DNA of 64,000 nt from Caballeronia megalochromosomata (GCA_001580565.1 LRBF01000262.1:1-64000), one strand, 5' to 3'. Numbered from the stretch's first letter, positions 43,450-53,008 are shown. Translations and numbers: made by a program. Notes: generated from the sequence alone by a model not told the origin.

Positions 43450-45573
43450 ATGGCACAAATCGAACGTCGGCTTCGCGCGCTCGCCCAGGCACTTTTGTGG
43501 GCGGGCGTCGTGGGCGTCGTGGATGTAGCGACGCCTGGCGCCGCGATCGCGGGCGGACACGCGCTGCTCATCGGTATCGGCGATTACGCGGAAAGCGGCC
43601 TGATGTCGTTGAACGGCCCGGACAACGACATCGCGTTGATCCGCAGTGTGCTGAAGGCGCGCGTCGGGCTGAGCGACGGGGACATCGTCACGCTGCTCGA
43701 CGCGCAGGCCACGCACACAGCGGTGCAAAAGGCGTTCGCGGATCTCGCGGCGCGCGTGAAACCGGACGATTTCGTCTACATCCACTACTCCGGTCACGGA
43801 TCCTACACGGACGACAAGACTCAGCCCGGCAAGGTCGATCAGACCTGGGTCACCTATGGCTCGCGCGCGCGCAAGCTGCCTGGCCTCGACGATCACGACG
43901 TGCTCGACAAGGAAATCAACCTCTGGCTTCAGCCGATCTACAAGGTCACGCCGAACGTCGTGTTCGTGTCGGACTCTTGTTATTCGGCGACCGTCAGCCG
44001 CGCGGCGAGGGCACAGGGCGCACGTGCGGCGCCGACCGCGCGTGCAGCGCCGGCCGATCCGCGTACGCATCCGCTCGGCGCCCAGCCGTTTGCACCGAAC
44101 GCGGCGATGCCGGGCGTGCGGATCGGCGCGGCGCGCGACTGGGAAACCGCCGTCGAAGTCGATCCGAACGACGGCGGCGCGTGCGCGGACAAGAAACGTT
44201 GCGATGGCGTATTCACGTGGTATTGGGCGCAGGCGCTGCAGCGCGCGGCGCCGGGCGACCGCTGGAGCGATGTCTTCAACCGCACCTATTCGATGGTCGT
44301 CACGCGGCCCTACGTGCTGCAGCGTCCGCAGCAGGAAGGACACGGCGAGCGCTCCGTGTTCGGCGGCGAACTGTCGGCCGTGAAGGCGACAGTGAGCATC
44401 GCCGCGATCGACTCAAAGGCCGGCACGGCGCGACTGGCCGCGGGCCAGGTCAGCGGCCTCACGCCGGGGTCCGTGTACCGGCAGTACGCGCCGGGCCGTC
44501 CGGGAGGACTCGGCGACGCGCGCGTGGAACTGACGAGCGTCGAACCGATGAGCGCGCTCGGCACGGTGCGCGGCGCAACGCTGGCCGTCGGCGACAGCGT
44601 CGTCGAGGAAACGCATGCCTATTCCTTCAAGCCGATCCGCATCTTCGTCGACGCAGACAAGGCCACGCCTGTCGATCAGGCCGTGCTGGCGCAGATCGTT
44701 GCGGCGCTGCGCGGCCTGAAGGGTTTCGAGATCGCGGCGAAGCCCGCGGACGCGGCGTGGATCATTCATGTGTTTCGCCCGGACCTGGACGCTCGACCCG
44801 CGACGCCAGCATCATCCACGCTGACGATGCCGCTTCCGCCGTCGAAGAGCGGCAAGCCACTCGCAGCGTGGGTGCAGGATGCACGGGGCGCGCCGCTCGC
44901 GTCGTCGCTGCAGGTATCGCTCGCTGATCCGAAGACGGGTGTCGCCGCGCTGTCCGACGGCCTGACGCGTTTCGCGCGGGCACGCGAAGTCGCGAACCTC
45001 GACGCAGCCAGCGCGACGCGCGCGATGAACGTGCAGCTGACGGCGTATCGTGCCGATCCGTCGTGCAGGCAGGACTGCTTTTTCCGTCCGTCGGATACGG
45101 CAGACCGGCAGCCGTATCGCAAGTTCGCCGCCGGGCAGCTGGCGGACGCGGAGTCGATGTCGCTCAAATGCGGCGACGTGCTCTCCGTCTCGCTGAAAAA
45201 TGTCGATGGCGACAAGCAGAGCTGGTACGTGTATCTGCTCGATATCGGGCCGGACGGTGTCATCCGGGCGGTTTTCCCGACACGCTACGACAATCAGGAC
45301 GCCGCGCGGCTCACGGCGGGTGAGACGCGCGATCTGAAGGATCAGACCGTGCTCGTTCTGAACGCGACGGGCATCGAAACGCTCAAGCTTATCGCCACCA
45401 CCGAGCCGATCGACGTGCGCTTGTTCGAGACACCTCTTCAGGTCGTCGCGAGCCGCTCCAGTCTCAATCCGCTCGAGTCTTTGCTGGCACAGGCCATGAC
45501 GTCGCGCGCCGCGGTCGAGCACAAGGACGTGACGGACTGGCGAACGAGTCAGGCGAGCTTCGACGTACGCTGA
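43450..45573 (+). CDS. caspase-like (C14) protease with DUF4384-like C-terminal domain
   Basis: 707 aa, GGAGG before the ATG. Hydrophobic leader (about 10-34). The p20-like domain begins ALLIGIGDYAESGLMSLNGPDND; catalytic dyad H116 (IHYSGHGS) and C177 (VSDSCYSA) present. Middle region (about 310-540) of mixed beta character. The last 150 residues (CGDVLSVSLKNVD, SWYVYLLDIGPDGVIRAVFP) look like the DUF4384 domain often attached to bacterial caspases. Last gene of the rightward CIS operon. A second caspase-fold protease beside the CHAT gene suggests a proteolytic cascade. Confidence 0.88.
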   Translation: MAQIERRLRALAQALLWAGVVGVVDVATPGAAIAGGHALLIGIGDYAESGLMSLNGPDNDIALIRSVLKARVGLSDGDIVTLLDAQATHTAVQKAFADLAARVKPDDFVYIHYSGHGSYTDDKTQPGKVDQTWVTYGSRARKLPGLDDHDVLDKEINLWLQPIYKVTPNVVFVSDSCYSATVSRAARAQGARAAPTARAAPADPRTHPLGAQPFAPNAAMPGVRIGAARDWETAVEVDPNDGGACADKKRCDGVFTWYWAQALQRAAPGDRWSDVFNRTYSMVVTRPYVLQRPQQEGHGERSVFGGELSAVKATVSIAAIDSKAGTARLAAGQVSGLTPGSVYRQYAPGRPGGLGDARVELTSVEPMSALGTVRGATLAVGDSVVEETHAYSFKPIRIFVDADKATPVDQAVLAQIVAALRGLKGFEIAAKPADAAWIIHVFRPDLDARPATPASSTLTMPLPPSKSGKPLAAWVQDARGAPLASSLQVSLADPKTGVAALSDGLTRFARAREVANLDAASATRAMNVQLTAYRADPSCRQDCFFRPSDTADRQPYRKFAAGQLADAESMSLKCGDVLSVSLKNVDGDKQSWYVYLLDIGPDGVIRAVFPTRYDNQDAARLTAGETRDLKDQTVLVLNATGIETLKLIATTEPIDVRLFETPLQVVASRSSLNPLESLLAQAMTSRAAVEHKDVTDWRTSQASFDVR

Positions 45574-45577
45574 GGGC

Positions 45578-45618
<41 letters not shown>

Positions 45619-45645
45619 CGCGACACGCCGCGAGCCCCCCGGCGG

Positions 45646-46740
45646 CTATTTGATCTGTGGGGTCGCGCTGCCCGGCGCGCTCTCCTCCAACTGCTTGTAG
45701 CGGGTCAGCTTGCCCGCGTCGATGGCAAGCTGTCCGCTTCGAAACGGTTGTGCGGGTGGTTGTTGTCCTTGTGGCGTCTTCGTGTGCAACGGCGGGACGC
45801 CTCCGCCCGACGCGCTTGCCTTGTCCGGCGCCGGATAGGCGGGCGTCGACGCCGCCCTCATGCACTGGGACAGCCGTTCGGACCGGTCTCTCTGCGCGCG
45901 GGCCGCGACCGCCGCGCCGACCTGCTCGCACCAATGGACGTTGTCCACGGCATCAGGCTGCCATGAGGTGTCGGACAAATTGCAGCGATGCGCGATGTTG
46001 TCGCGATATTGCTGCTGCGCAATCATCCCGTATTGTTTGCAGTCCGGCCCCGGTTCGCTCGACACGGTCGGCGACGGGTAGCCATTGCCGGGCGGGAACC
46101 TGCGCCGCCAGTCGATCGCGTGATGCAGCGGCTCCGGAACACCGAGCGACGTACTCGTGACGCGCACTTCCTGACCGGCGCCGAGTGTGCGGACGCCGCC
46201 CATACCCGTGCTCAGCCGGACCGTCGCGCGGCCGCGCACGACGCTCACGCGCGTGTCGTTGCCGATCATGCTCACTTCATATTCGGTGCCGCCCGCTTCG
46301 CTGACGACGAGCGCCGACGTTTGCGTCTCGACCCGATGATCGCAATTGCGCGTGCCTCCATAGATGTTGCCTTTCTGGAGTTGCGACACGCGGACGGAGC
46401 ACGCTTGCGCGATTGGCGCGAGAAACTGCACGAGCGCGCCGCTGCCCGGACCTGTCGCGATCTTTGCGCCGGAAAAAATCTCCACCGGGCCATGTTGCGG
46501 CTGGAAGTTCAGATAAACCTGATCGCCGACGGTGCGCAAGATGCCGATAGGACCGGTGATGCCCGTGATGTCCAGCCGCGGATCCGTGAACGCATCGAAT
46601 TCCTCGAATCCGCCGGCGTTTTGCTGCGTGCCGGTTGAGCCCGGTGGGGACGGCGGATGCTGCTGAAAGTCCTGAGCGCATCCGCCGAGGATCAAGCCGC
46701 TCGCCGCCGCGACGAGCCATTTTGTGCGTGTCATCGCCAT
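45646..46740 (-). CDS. FecR-like lipoprotein
   Basis: 364 aa. Lipoprotein signal with lipobox LGGC (C21). A FecR-like beta domain covers about 80-200 (GDQVYLNFQ, GNDTRVSVVRGRATVRLSTGMGGVRTLGAGQEVRV). The C-terminal part is Pro-rich with several Cys (DCKQYGMIAQQQYRDNIAHRCN, WCEQVG). AGGAGG precedes two possible ATGs (46740 and 46734). FecR-domain proteins often neighbour CHAT/caspase genes in proteobacteria. Convergent with the caspase gene and downstream of the cysteine-protease gene on its strand. Confidence 0.8.
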   Translation of the reverse strand: MAMTRTKWLVAAASGLILGGCAQDFQQHPPSPPGSTGTQQNAGGFEEFDAFTDPRLDITGITGPIGILRTVGDQVYLNFQPQHGPVEIFSGAKIATGPGSGALVQFLAPIAQACSVRVSQLQKGNIYGGTRNCDHRVETQTSALVVSEAGGTEYEVSMIGNDTRVSVVRGRATVRLSTGMGGVRTLGAGQEVRVTSTSLGVPEPLHHAIDWRRRFPPGNGYPSPTVSSEPGPDCKQYGMIAQQQYRDNIAHRCNLSDTSWQPDAVDNVHWCEQVGAAVAARAQRDRSERLSQCMRAASTPAYPAPDKASASGGGVPPLHTKTPQGQQPPAQPFRSGQLAIDAGKLTRYKQLEESAPGSATPQIK

Positions 46741-46868
46741 GTTGCCTCCTGTACGGCCGTCCGCGTGTTGGTGCGGGCGTTGCCCGGATATGTGCTTTGC
46801 ACGACCGAAGAACGAACGAAGGCCAGACGGTTGTAAAGATGCGGATAGTGGGCGACGGCGTGAGGTGG

Positions 46869-48122
46869 CTAACCGGCCGTGCTGCTGCGCGCGCCGGTCT
46901 GGCGCAGGTCCGGTTCAAGCGCGTCCGACAGCGGTGCGGCGCCGGCCGCATGAGTCAGTTGCCACTTCGGAAAGACGCCCGATGAATCGACGCTCCACGA
47001 TTGGCCCGCGCCGTCCGCGACGATCGAGCGGGCGGCGCGCCGTCTGGACGCGGCCAAGCGGTGTATGCCGACAGGCGCTTCGAGTTCGAATGACAGGCTT
47101 CCTTGCTCATTGAAGGCGACGGCAAGGGGACGCGCGGCCTGCCCCGACTCGCCGAGTGTCACCACCGCAGGCCCGGAGGGCGCGCGCAGCACCGCGTCGG
47201 CTGGCTTGCGGCCGGCGAGGATCGCTGCGAGCCGCGCGGACGGGCCGGCCGAACCGGCTTGCGGATCGGACTTGCTGGTGGAATCGACGGCGGCGACCGA
47301 GTCGGCGGGCACTGCATCGGATGTATCGCCGATGCGCTTGCGCACGAGAGGCGCAGGCGAGTCGAGTGCGACCGGCGCGGCCATGTCATCGGCCTGTACG
47401 ACGAGCATCACGTGCCAGTCGTCGGGCGTGTTGTTGTACCGCGGCGCCAGCGAAACGAGGCGCAATTGCGACGCGTCGAAACCCGCTTCGCGCAGTAACA
47501 GGTACTTGGCGACCGCAAAGTCCTTGCAGACGCCGCTCTCGGCGAAGAAGCGCGCGGGCGGGTAGTAGCTGCCGTCGGTGCCGTCGCGATAGCGGATTTC
47601 ATTGATCAAAGCGTTGGCCAACATCAGCGCGGGGTAATCACCCGCCTTCGCGCGCGCCTCGCGCACTTGCGTCACGAGCCGGTTCCAGCCTGCGGGCTTG
47701 AGTTGCCGATGCGCGTGCATCGCGTCGCGCAGACGCTGCACGCGCGACGCGCCTTCGGCGGACTGTCCCATTTGCCCTTCGAACAACCTGGCCATGAACA
47801 GCAGATCGCCGACCTGCGCAAGCTGAGGCCGCAGCTTGCGGTTCGCTTCCCACCACGTCGCGCCGCGCAGCCGTTCGATGCCGAGATCGAATGCCGATTG
47901 CGCCGCTTCGGAAGCACTTTCCCGGCTGGAGTCGGGTTGTGCGGCAGCCGGCATGACCGCTGCCACGGGCGGTGTGAGATCGACGGCCGCGACGGCGGGC
48001 CGAACGATCGCGCCTCCGTGAATCGTCGACAAAGGCGGCTCGCCGCGCGAGGCGCCGACGCTGTCGAACAACACGATCGCAACGATGCTGCACAGTAGTC
48101 GATGATGCAGTCGCCCGGACAT
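46869..48122 (-). CDS. LapG-like transglutaminase-fold cysteine protease (BTLCP)
   Basis: 417 aa from ATG 48122 (GGGGAG upstream); the longer ORF to 48323 adds an Arg-rich stretch before the leader. Signal-like hydrophobic segment (about 9-24). The protease domain (about 75-260) has C199 (SGVCKDFAVAKYLLLREAG), H237 (DDWHVMLVV) and D254 (VALDS), the Cys-His-Asp set of bacterial transglutaminase-like proteases such as LapG, which clips surface adhesins in the periplasm. The C-terminal 160 residues are low-complexity, then beta-rich. A giant surface autotransporter is encoded 20 kb away, but a link is not shown. Confidence 0.82.
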   Translation of the reverse strand: MSGRLHHRLLCSIVAIVLFDSVGASRGEPPLSTIHGGAIVRPAVAAVDLTPPVAAVMPAAAQPDSSRESASEAAQSAFDLGIERLRGATWWEANRKLRPQLAQVGDLLFMARLFEGQMGQSAEGASRVQRLRDAMHAHRQLKPAGWNRLVTQVREARAKAGDYPALMLANALINEIRYRDGTDGSYYPPARFFAESGVCKDFAVAKYLLLREAGFDASQLRLVSLAPRYNNTPDDWHVMLVVQADDMAAPVALDSPAPLVRKRIGDTSDAVPADSVAAVDSTSKSDPQAGSAGPSARLAAILAGRKPADAVLRAPSGPAVVTLGESGQAARPLAVAFNEQGSLSFELEAPVGIHRLAASRRRAARSIVADGAGQSWSVDSSGVFPKWQLTHAAGAAPLSDALEPDLRQTGARSSTAG

Positions 48123-48732
48123 ACGCTCCCCACGATTCGCGCGAGTACGGAGCGTGCCGACTCGCTTCGAGGTTGCCCGGGCGGCTCCACACGGCCACCG
48201 ACGGGCGTCGCGCAGAGCACTGCACATTACGCGCCAATCGCTGGAGCGAACGTGGAGAAAACCAGCAAAGGGACGGTGCGCAACGCGCACGCCGATGTGC
48301 TGAGTTGTGGCGAGGACGGACAAGATGTGCTGGATGGTGGCTCAAGGCCAACAAGTTGCGGCGCAATGTCGTCTGGGACACGACACGTGCGACGGAGTGA
48401 TGCTCGTCAACGGTGAAGAACGCGTCGACTTCGTTCAGCCTGGGCGGGTGCGGCAGGCTTGCTGCCGCTTTATACGGCACGCGCGCGGTGAAGCTGCTTC
48501 AACGCCTCCGGATAAGACGCGCGCATCGTTCACCGGGCTGTATGCCTGCCTTCACCGCCGAAAGGACGCTGTGGTCCGACAGCCTGCGCGCGTCGTGTTC
48601 ACCGATTTCGCCAATACCGGCTTCGCGTCGCGCACGGCGTATCCGAAGGAACTTGGTTGTTGAACTCGCTGGCTGCAAACGCATCGCCTCATTCATCGAC
48701 GTCGCGGACAAGGGCATGGAGGGCGTTGTGTT
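48123..48732. other. 610-bp region without a recognisable gene
   Basis: Both strands were inspected. Short open frames exist, but their translations are Arg/Ser-rich or lack domain character. It may hold decayed coding sequence and the promoter of the leftward cysteine-protease/FecR pair. No clear hairpin or repeat. Confidence 0.5.
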
Positions 48733-49662
48733 TCAAACACCATCTCGCCACTTCTTGCTAAGTTCTCCGAAATCCGCGACAAGTGCATCGAGGAGATGAC
48801 GCACCGCCGGAACCATGCCTCGGCGGCTGGGAAAAATCGCATGCACCAGACCGGGCGTCGAGGCCAGTTCCGGCAATATGCGCCGCAGCTTTCCGGACTG
48901 AATATCGGTGTCAACCAGTTCGCGGGGCAGCATCGCGACGCCAATGCCGCGAAGCGCCGCCAGGCGGAGACTGGCGAGATCATCTGTTGCCAGGCGAGGC
49001 CGATGGCTCCATGAGATGGATTGACCGTCGGCGCTCAAAAGGTTCCAGACAAACTTCTCACTGCGGCTGGCCATCGAAAGCGTTGGCCATTCTCTCAGCG
49101 ATTCGATCGATCCAGGCGCGGGATGCCGTGCCTCCAGATCAGCGCTGGCAACCAGAATCTGGATGGACAGGCCCAGTTGCCGGACCGCGAGATCGGTATC
49201 TTCCAGCGGCGGAAGTCTGACCCGAATGGCGATGTCCACGCCTTCCTCGACAACGTCTACACGGCGATTTGTCGCATCGATCAGGATTTGAACGTGGGGG
49301 TTCTTCTCCACGTATCGCGCAACCATCTCCGATACGCCGGAATCGAGCAATCCGACCGGGCAACTGATCCGCACAGTGCCTTGCGGTTCAGACTGCGTTT
49401 GGTCCACCACGTCTTTCGCAGCCTTCGACTCCGCCACCATCGCGAGGCAATGCAGGTGGAACTGTCGGCCAGTCTCCGTCAATGACAGGCTCCTGCTTGT
49501 GCGATTGAGCAGGCGGACGCCGAGTTCCTCTTCCAATGCCCTGACGCGCCGACTCAGCTTCGACGTCTGGACGCCCAGATCGCGAGCGGCGGAAGAGAAG
49601 CTTCCATGCTCGACGACCTCCACGAAGAGCCGAAGGTCATTGAGGTCAGTGATCTCGTTCAT
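48733..49662 (-). CDS. LysR-family regulator, divergent from pirin gene
   Basis: 309 aa. HTH at about 17-46 (GSFSSAARDLGVQTSKLSRRVRALEEELG), then RLLNRTSRSLSLTETGRQF and the effector domain (GTVRISCPVGLLDSGVSEMVARYVEKNP). Typical of the DhcR/CrgA-like LysR group that controls small oxidoreductase or pirin genes. 186 bp separate it from the divergent pirin gene, which is the likely target along with doxX and the ADH-like gene. Confidence 0.9.
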   Translation of the reverse strand: MNEITDLNDLRLFVEVVEHGSFSSAARDLGVQTSKLSRRVRALEEELGVRLLNRTSRSLSLTETGRQFHLHCLAMVAESKAAKDVVDQTQSEPQGTVRISCPVGLLDSGVSEMVARYVEKNPHVQILIDATNRRVDVVEEGVDIAIRVRLPPLEDTDLAVRQLGLSIQILVASADLEARHPAPGSIESLREWPTLSMASRSEKFVWNLLSADGQSISWSHRPRLATDDLASLRLAALRGIGVAMLPRELVDTDIQSGKLRRILPELASTPGLVHAIFPSRRGMVPAVRHLLDALVADFGELSKKWRDGV

Positions 49663-49848
49663 TGAAGGTTTTAAGTATTAACTCGAGTGTTTTCTTTCCC
49701 TTCGATAAACCCTGAACTTTCTACCACGAGCAACGATGCGTTGTCGACTGGGGATCTACTCATGCTTTTGTTGCGAATATAGCATTGCTTCAACGTTTAA
49801 AAAAAACGCAAATCAAGCCTCGCAAGGCCGTACGAAAGGGAAGAGAAG

Positions 49849-50547
49849 ATGCTTGTACATCGACGTTGGGAATCGCTCGGCCGTGCCGATCTGGGGTGGC
49901 TGACCGCGAAACATCATTTCGCCGTCAGCCCTGACGATGATCCTGCTCATCGGGCACTGGGGCCGCTGATCGTATGGAATGACGATGAGATCGCGGTGGG
50001 CAGCGGATTTCCACTGCACGGGCATCGCGATGTGGAAATCATCACTTACGTTCGTCAAGGCGTCGTGGGGCATCGTGACACCTTGGGATCAGAAGGAACC
50101 ATTCAGGCCGGCGATGTCCAGGTAATGAGCGCAGGTTCCGGCATACGACACACGGAGTTCAATGTAGGTGACGTGCCGCTGAAGCTATACCAGATATGGC
50201 TCATGCCTCGCGTATCGGGTGGCGAGCCGAGATGGGGCACGAAGTCCTTTCCAAAGAGCGATCGCGTAGGGCGCTTCGTGGTTCTGGCAAGCGGGTTCGA
50301 TACCGATACGGAGGCGCTTCCCATCCGCGCAAATGCGCGCGTTCTCGGCGCAACCCTTCAGACAGGGAACAGTATCGAGCAAGCATTCAGCGGCGCGCGG
50401 CAAGCCTATATCGTCGTCGCGGCGGGAAGAATCGAAGTGAATGGCGAGTCGATGGGACCGCTCGACGGCGCCGCGATCACGGGGGTGGAGACCATACGGA
50501 TCAATGCTCTCGAAGACTCTGAACTGGTGATGGTGGACGCCGGCTGA
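49849..50547 (+). CDS. pirin-family bicupin protein
   Basis: 232 aa. FPLHGHRDVEIITYVRQGVVGHRD carries the metal-binding His residues, followed by IQAGDVQVMSAGSGIRHTEFN and LYQIWLMPRVSGGEPRWG, the YhhW-type pirin pattern. Some members have quercetin 2,3-dioxygenase activity; many respond to electrophile or redox stress. GGGAAGAGAAG precedes the ATG. Followed by doxX after 50 bp. Confidence 0.9.
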   Translation: MLVHRRWESLGRADLGWLTAKHHFAVSPDDDPAHRALGPLIVWNDDEIAVGSGFPLHGHRDVEIITYVRQGVVGHRDTLGSEGTIQAGDVQVMSAGSGIRHTEFNVGDVPLKLYQIWLMPRVSGGEPRWGTKSFPKSDRVGRFVVLASGFDTDTEALPIRANARVLGATLQTGNSIEQAFSGARQAYIVVAAGRIEVNGESMGPLDGAAITGVETIRINALEDSELVMVDAG

Positions 50548-50597
50548 GAGTTTTCCTTTTGACTCCACCTTTGTAGGCGTGTTCTCAGGAGCGTGTT

Positions 50598-51011
50598 ATG
50601 GATAGTTATAAGTTTCTCCCTTTGTTCGGCCGCATCTTGATCGGTGCACCGTTTGTCATGAGCGGCTTGAGCAAGCTTGCTGCATACACAGCGACGGTCG
50701 GTTATATCGGGGCGGTCGGTTTGCCGTTGCCGCCACTGGCCTTTGTCATCGCAGTGTTGATCGAATTGGGCGGAGGACTGCTTCTGCTGTTCGGCTTCCG
50801 CGTTCGCTTCGCTTCGCTGGTCATGGCGGTGTTCTGTATTGGGACGGCGGTGTTCTTCCACCGCAATCTGTCCGACCAAAACCAGATGATTCACTTCCTG
50901 AAGAACGTGATGATGGCGGGCGGTCTTCTGCAAATCACGTATTTCGGCGCCGGTGCATTCAGCCTGGACGGACGCATGGCCTTGCGGCTCGGGTCTTTGA
51001 AAGCAAGCTGA
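50598..51011 (+). CDS. DoxX-family membrane protein
   Basis: 137 aa with four TM helices. FGRILIGAPFVMSGLSKLAAY at the N-terminus, the central IELGGGLLLLFGFRVRFASLVMAVF and the loop FHRNLSDQNQMIHFLKNVMMAGGLLQI are DoxX marks. CAGGAG precedes the ATG. DoxX proteins sit with redox or thiol-stress genes; together with pirin and LysR this forms a common proteobacterial unit. Confidence 0.9.
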   Translation: MDSYKFLPLFGRILIGAPFVMSGLSKLAAYTATVGYIGAVGLPLPPLAFVIAVLIELGGGLLLLFGFRVRFASLVMAVFCIGTAVFFHRNLSDQNQMIHFLKNVMMAGGLLQITYFGAGAFSLDGRMALRLGSLKAS

Positions 51012-51157
51012 GAGGCGGCGCCTGCAGAGACTGTCGAAGCAGCGAAAGCAGGCGGGCGGTTTGGCCAGACCTGAGAGAAGTGAAATATCGGTGTGTCGAG
51101 AAAACGGAGCGGCGGCGCGAGCTTCTCATGATCGACTCAAGCGAGATGATTTGAATG

Positions 51158-51195
51158 GGCGCAAGGCAACCCTCGAACGAGCGTCACCTTGCGCC
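51158..51195. repeat. inverted repeat between doxX and ADH-like genes
   Basis: GGCGCAAGG (51158-51166) and CCTTGCGCC (51187-51195), nine perfect bp with a 20-nt loop, ending 41 bp before the next start codon. Possible terminator, attenuator or operator. Confidence 0.5.
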
Positions 51196-51236
51196 GATCT
51201 CGTGCGTTCCGGCCACACGCCGCATTGGAGGCCACA

Positions 51237-52241
51237 ATGAAAGCTGTGGGTTATCGAATCAAGGGTGAACCGAAGGTATTGGTTGACATCGAGATCCCCA
51301 CCCCGATGCCCGGGCCGCGAGATCTGCTGATCAGGGTGCGGGCCGTATCGGTCAATCCCGTCGATGTGAAGCGTCGTCGATGGGAAGACCCCGACGCAGA
51401 CTCGGATCATCGAATCCTGGGCTATGACGCGGCAGGCATCGTTGTGGCGGTTGGAAGGGAAGTCACGCTCTTCAAGCCGGGCGATAGCGTCTTTTATGCG
51501 GGGGCAATGAACCGACCAGGAACAAACGCCGAATATCACGCCGTCGACGAGAGAATTGTTGGCCGAATGCCAGATTCACTTACCTTCGCAGAAGCTGCCG
51601 CTCTACCGCTAACCTCCATTACGGCGTGGGAAATCCTGTTCGACCGGATGAAGCTTGATTACGGGTCGCGGCGTCGACATGGCGCGTTGCTGGTTCTTAA
51701 TGGAGCGGGCGGCGTCGGATCCATGGTCGTGCAATTGGCGACCAGGTTGACGGGCTTGACCGTGATCGCGACCGCGTCTCGTTCTGAAACGTCCGATTGG
51801 GTTCGCAAGCTCGGCGTCAAGCACATTGCTGATCATAGCAAGCCGATCGACAAAGCAATCAAGGCAATTGGTTTCGAAGGTGTCGACTACGTTGCGGCCA
51901 TCACGACAACGGCGGGGAGCGCACCGGACATCGCGCGTGCAATGAATCCTCAAGGACACGTCACGTTAATCGATAACTTCGACGACAGTATCGCGCCGTT
52001 CAAGCCGAAAAGCATCACGATTTCTTGGGAAATGATGTTTACGCGTTCGCTGTTCGAGACAGCGGACATGGACGCGCAGCATCGATTGCTGACGGAGGTC
52101 TCGGCGCTCGTGGACGCTGGCGTGCTTCGAACCACCTTGTCGCAAGCGAGTGGACCTATCAACGCGGAGAATCTCCGCAAAGCTCACGAGACAGTTGAAT
52201 CGGGGCGAGCCATCGGAAAGATCGTCCTGGAAGGATTTTAA
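51237..52241 (+). CDS. zinc-less medium-chain dehydrogenase (quinone oxidoreductase/ADH-like)
   Basis: 334 aa from ATG 51237 (GGAG upstream; the open frame to 51189 is not needed). N-terminal GroES-like domain (VSVNPVDVKRRRW, LGYDAAGIVVAVGREVTLFKPGD) and nucleotide-binding domain with LVLNGAGGVGSMVVQLATRL. The catalytic zinc Cys/His ligands of true ADHs are absent, as in the zinc-ADH-like quinone reductase subgroup. Probably an NADPH-dependent reductase of quinones or enones, in keeping with the pirin/DoxX neighbours. Confidence 0.88.
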   Translation: MKAVGYRIKGEPKVLVDIEIPTPMPGPRDLLIRVRAVSVNPVDVKRRRWEDPDADSDHRILGYDAAGIVVAVGREVTLFKPGDSVFYAGAMNRPGTNAEYHAVDERIVGRMPDSLTFAEAAALPLTSITAWEILFDRMKLDYGSRRRHGALLVLNGAGGVGSMVVQLATRLTGLTVIATASRSETSDWVRKLGVKHIADHSKPIDKAIKAIGFEGVDYVAAITTTAGSAPDIARAMNPQGHVTLIDNFDDSIAPFKPKSITISWEMMFTRSLFETADMDAQHRLLTEVSALVDAGVLRTTLSQASGPINAENLRKAHETVESGRAIGKIVLEGF

Positions 52242-52609
52242 GAGGCGTTGGGCGGTAAGGAAGCGCGGTCGTGGCAGTGTGTACAAAGCGGCACGGTTAA
52301 TGTCACTGGCGCAGCCAGATAGCCGAATTGTCGATCCTCCGGGACTTGGAAAAAAAGATACCCCTTGCAATCCTCAGTGGAGAAGCATTATCATCTTTAA
52401 ATAGATGAAGCGATATCGAACGAAGCGATATAGTATAAAATACCCTGACAGGCTGCCGAACCGGGTTCCTGGAATGGGCACGCCATAGCGCTCTCGACAC
52501 GGCGAATTCACGCATCGGCCAACAACTGTGTCGCAGCAGTACGTATTGCGCAGACACTGAGGAGCACGTCTGCTGGGACGGGTTACATCATCTGACAAGA
52601 GGATTCTCG
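52242..52609. other. 368-bp intergenic control region with direct repeats
   Basis: GAAGCGATAT occurs at 52407-52416 and 52422-52431 (15-bp period), followed by the A/T-rich GCGATATAGTATAAA (52425-52439), which could include a -10 element, and CCTG-A-CAGG (52443-52451). A related sequence is at 57834-57877. Probable promoter-operator of the SnoaL/SDR pair. No gene seen. Confidence 0.5.
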
Positions 52610-52993
52610 ATGTTGAATACGCAAACACCAACAACAGCATTCCAGTTTGTTTCGAAGGTGTACCACACGATCGATTCGATGGACGAAGAGGGGTTCGCAG
52701 ACTGTCTGACCGAGAACTGCACATTCGTCTACGCAAACAGCGATCCTGTCATCGGTCGCGCAAAAGCAGCTGCAACCTCGCAGAATTTCCTCAAGCAACT
52801 TGCGAGGATCAGGCATGACATCCTCAATGTTTGGGCCTTCGAGGATGTTATCGTTTCCCGGATATCTGTGACTTACACACGCAAGGATGCGTCAACGCTG
52901 ATGGTTCCGGCTGTGACGATCTGGAAATTGCAGGAGGAACTGATCGACGAATGCCGCATATACGTTGATGCTTCTCCGTTGTTCGAGCGTTGA
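52610..52993 (+). CDS. SnoaL-like (NTF2-fold) protein
   Basis: 127 aa, AGAGGA before the ATG. FVSKVYHTIDSMDEEGFADCLTENCTFVYANSDPVIGRAKAAA is a typical SnoaL/NTF2-like start: helix, conserved Asp, strand. Such proteins are small isomerases, hydrolases or subunits in aromatic and polyketide pathways. 15 bp before the SDR gene, so probably one transcript. Substrate unknown. Confidence 0.82.
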   Translation: MLNTQTPTTAFQFVSKVYHTIDSMDEEGFADCLTENCTFVYANSDPVIGRAKAAATSQNFLKQLARIRHDILNVWAFEDVIVSRISVTYTRKDASTLMVPAVTIWKLQEELIDECRIYVDASPLFER

Positions 52994-53008
52994 TCGAAGG
53001 GCACGGAT

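Noticed and set aside
27431-45573. Contractile-tail prophage
   Set aside because: No integrase, terminase, portal, capsid, head-completion or tape-measure gene. The lysozyme has an exported-lipoprotein leader and sits among protease genes.
48413-48799. 128-codon open frame in the 610-bp gap
   Set aside because: Overlaps the 3' end of the LysR gene antisense, Arg/Ser-rich, no ribosome site.
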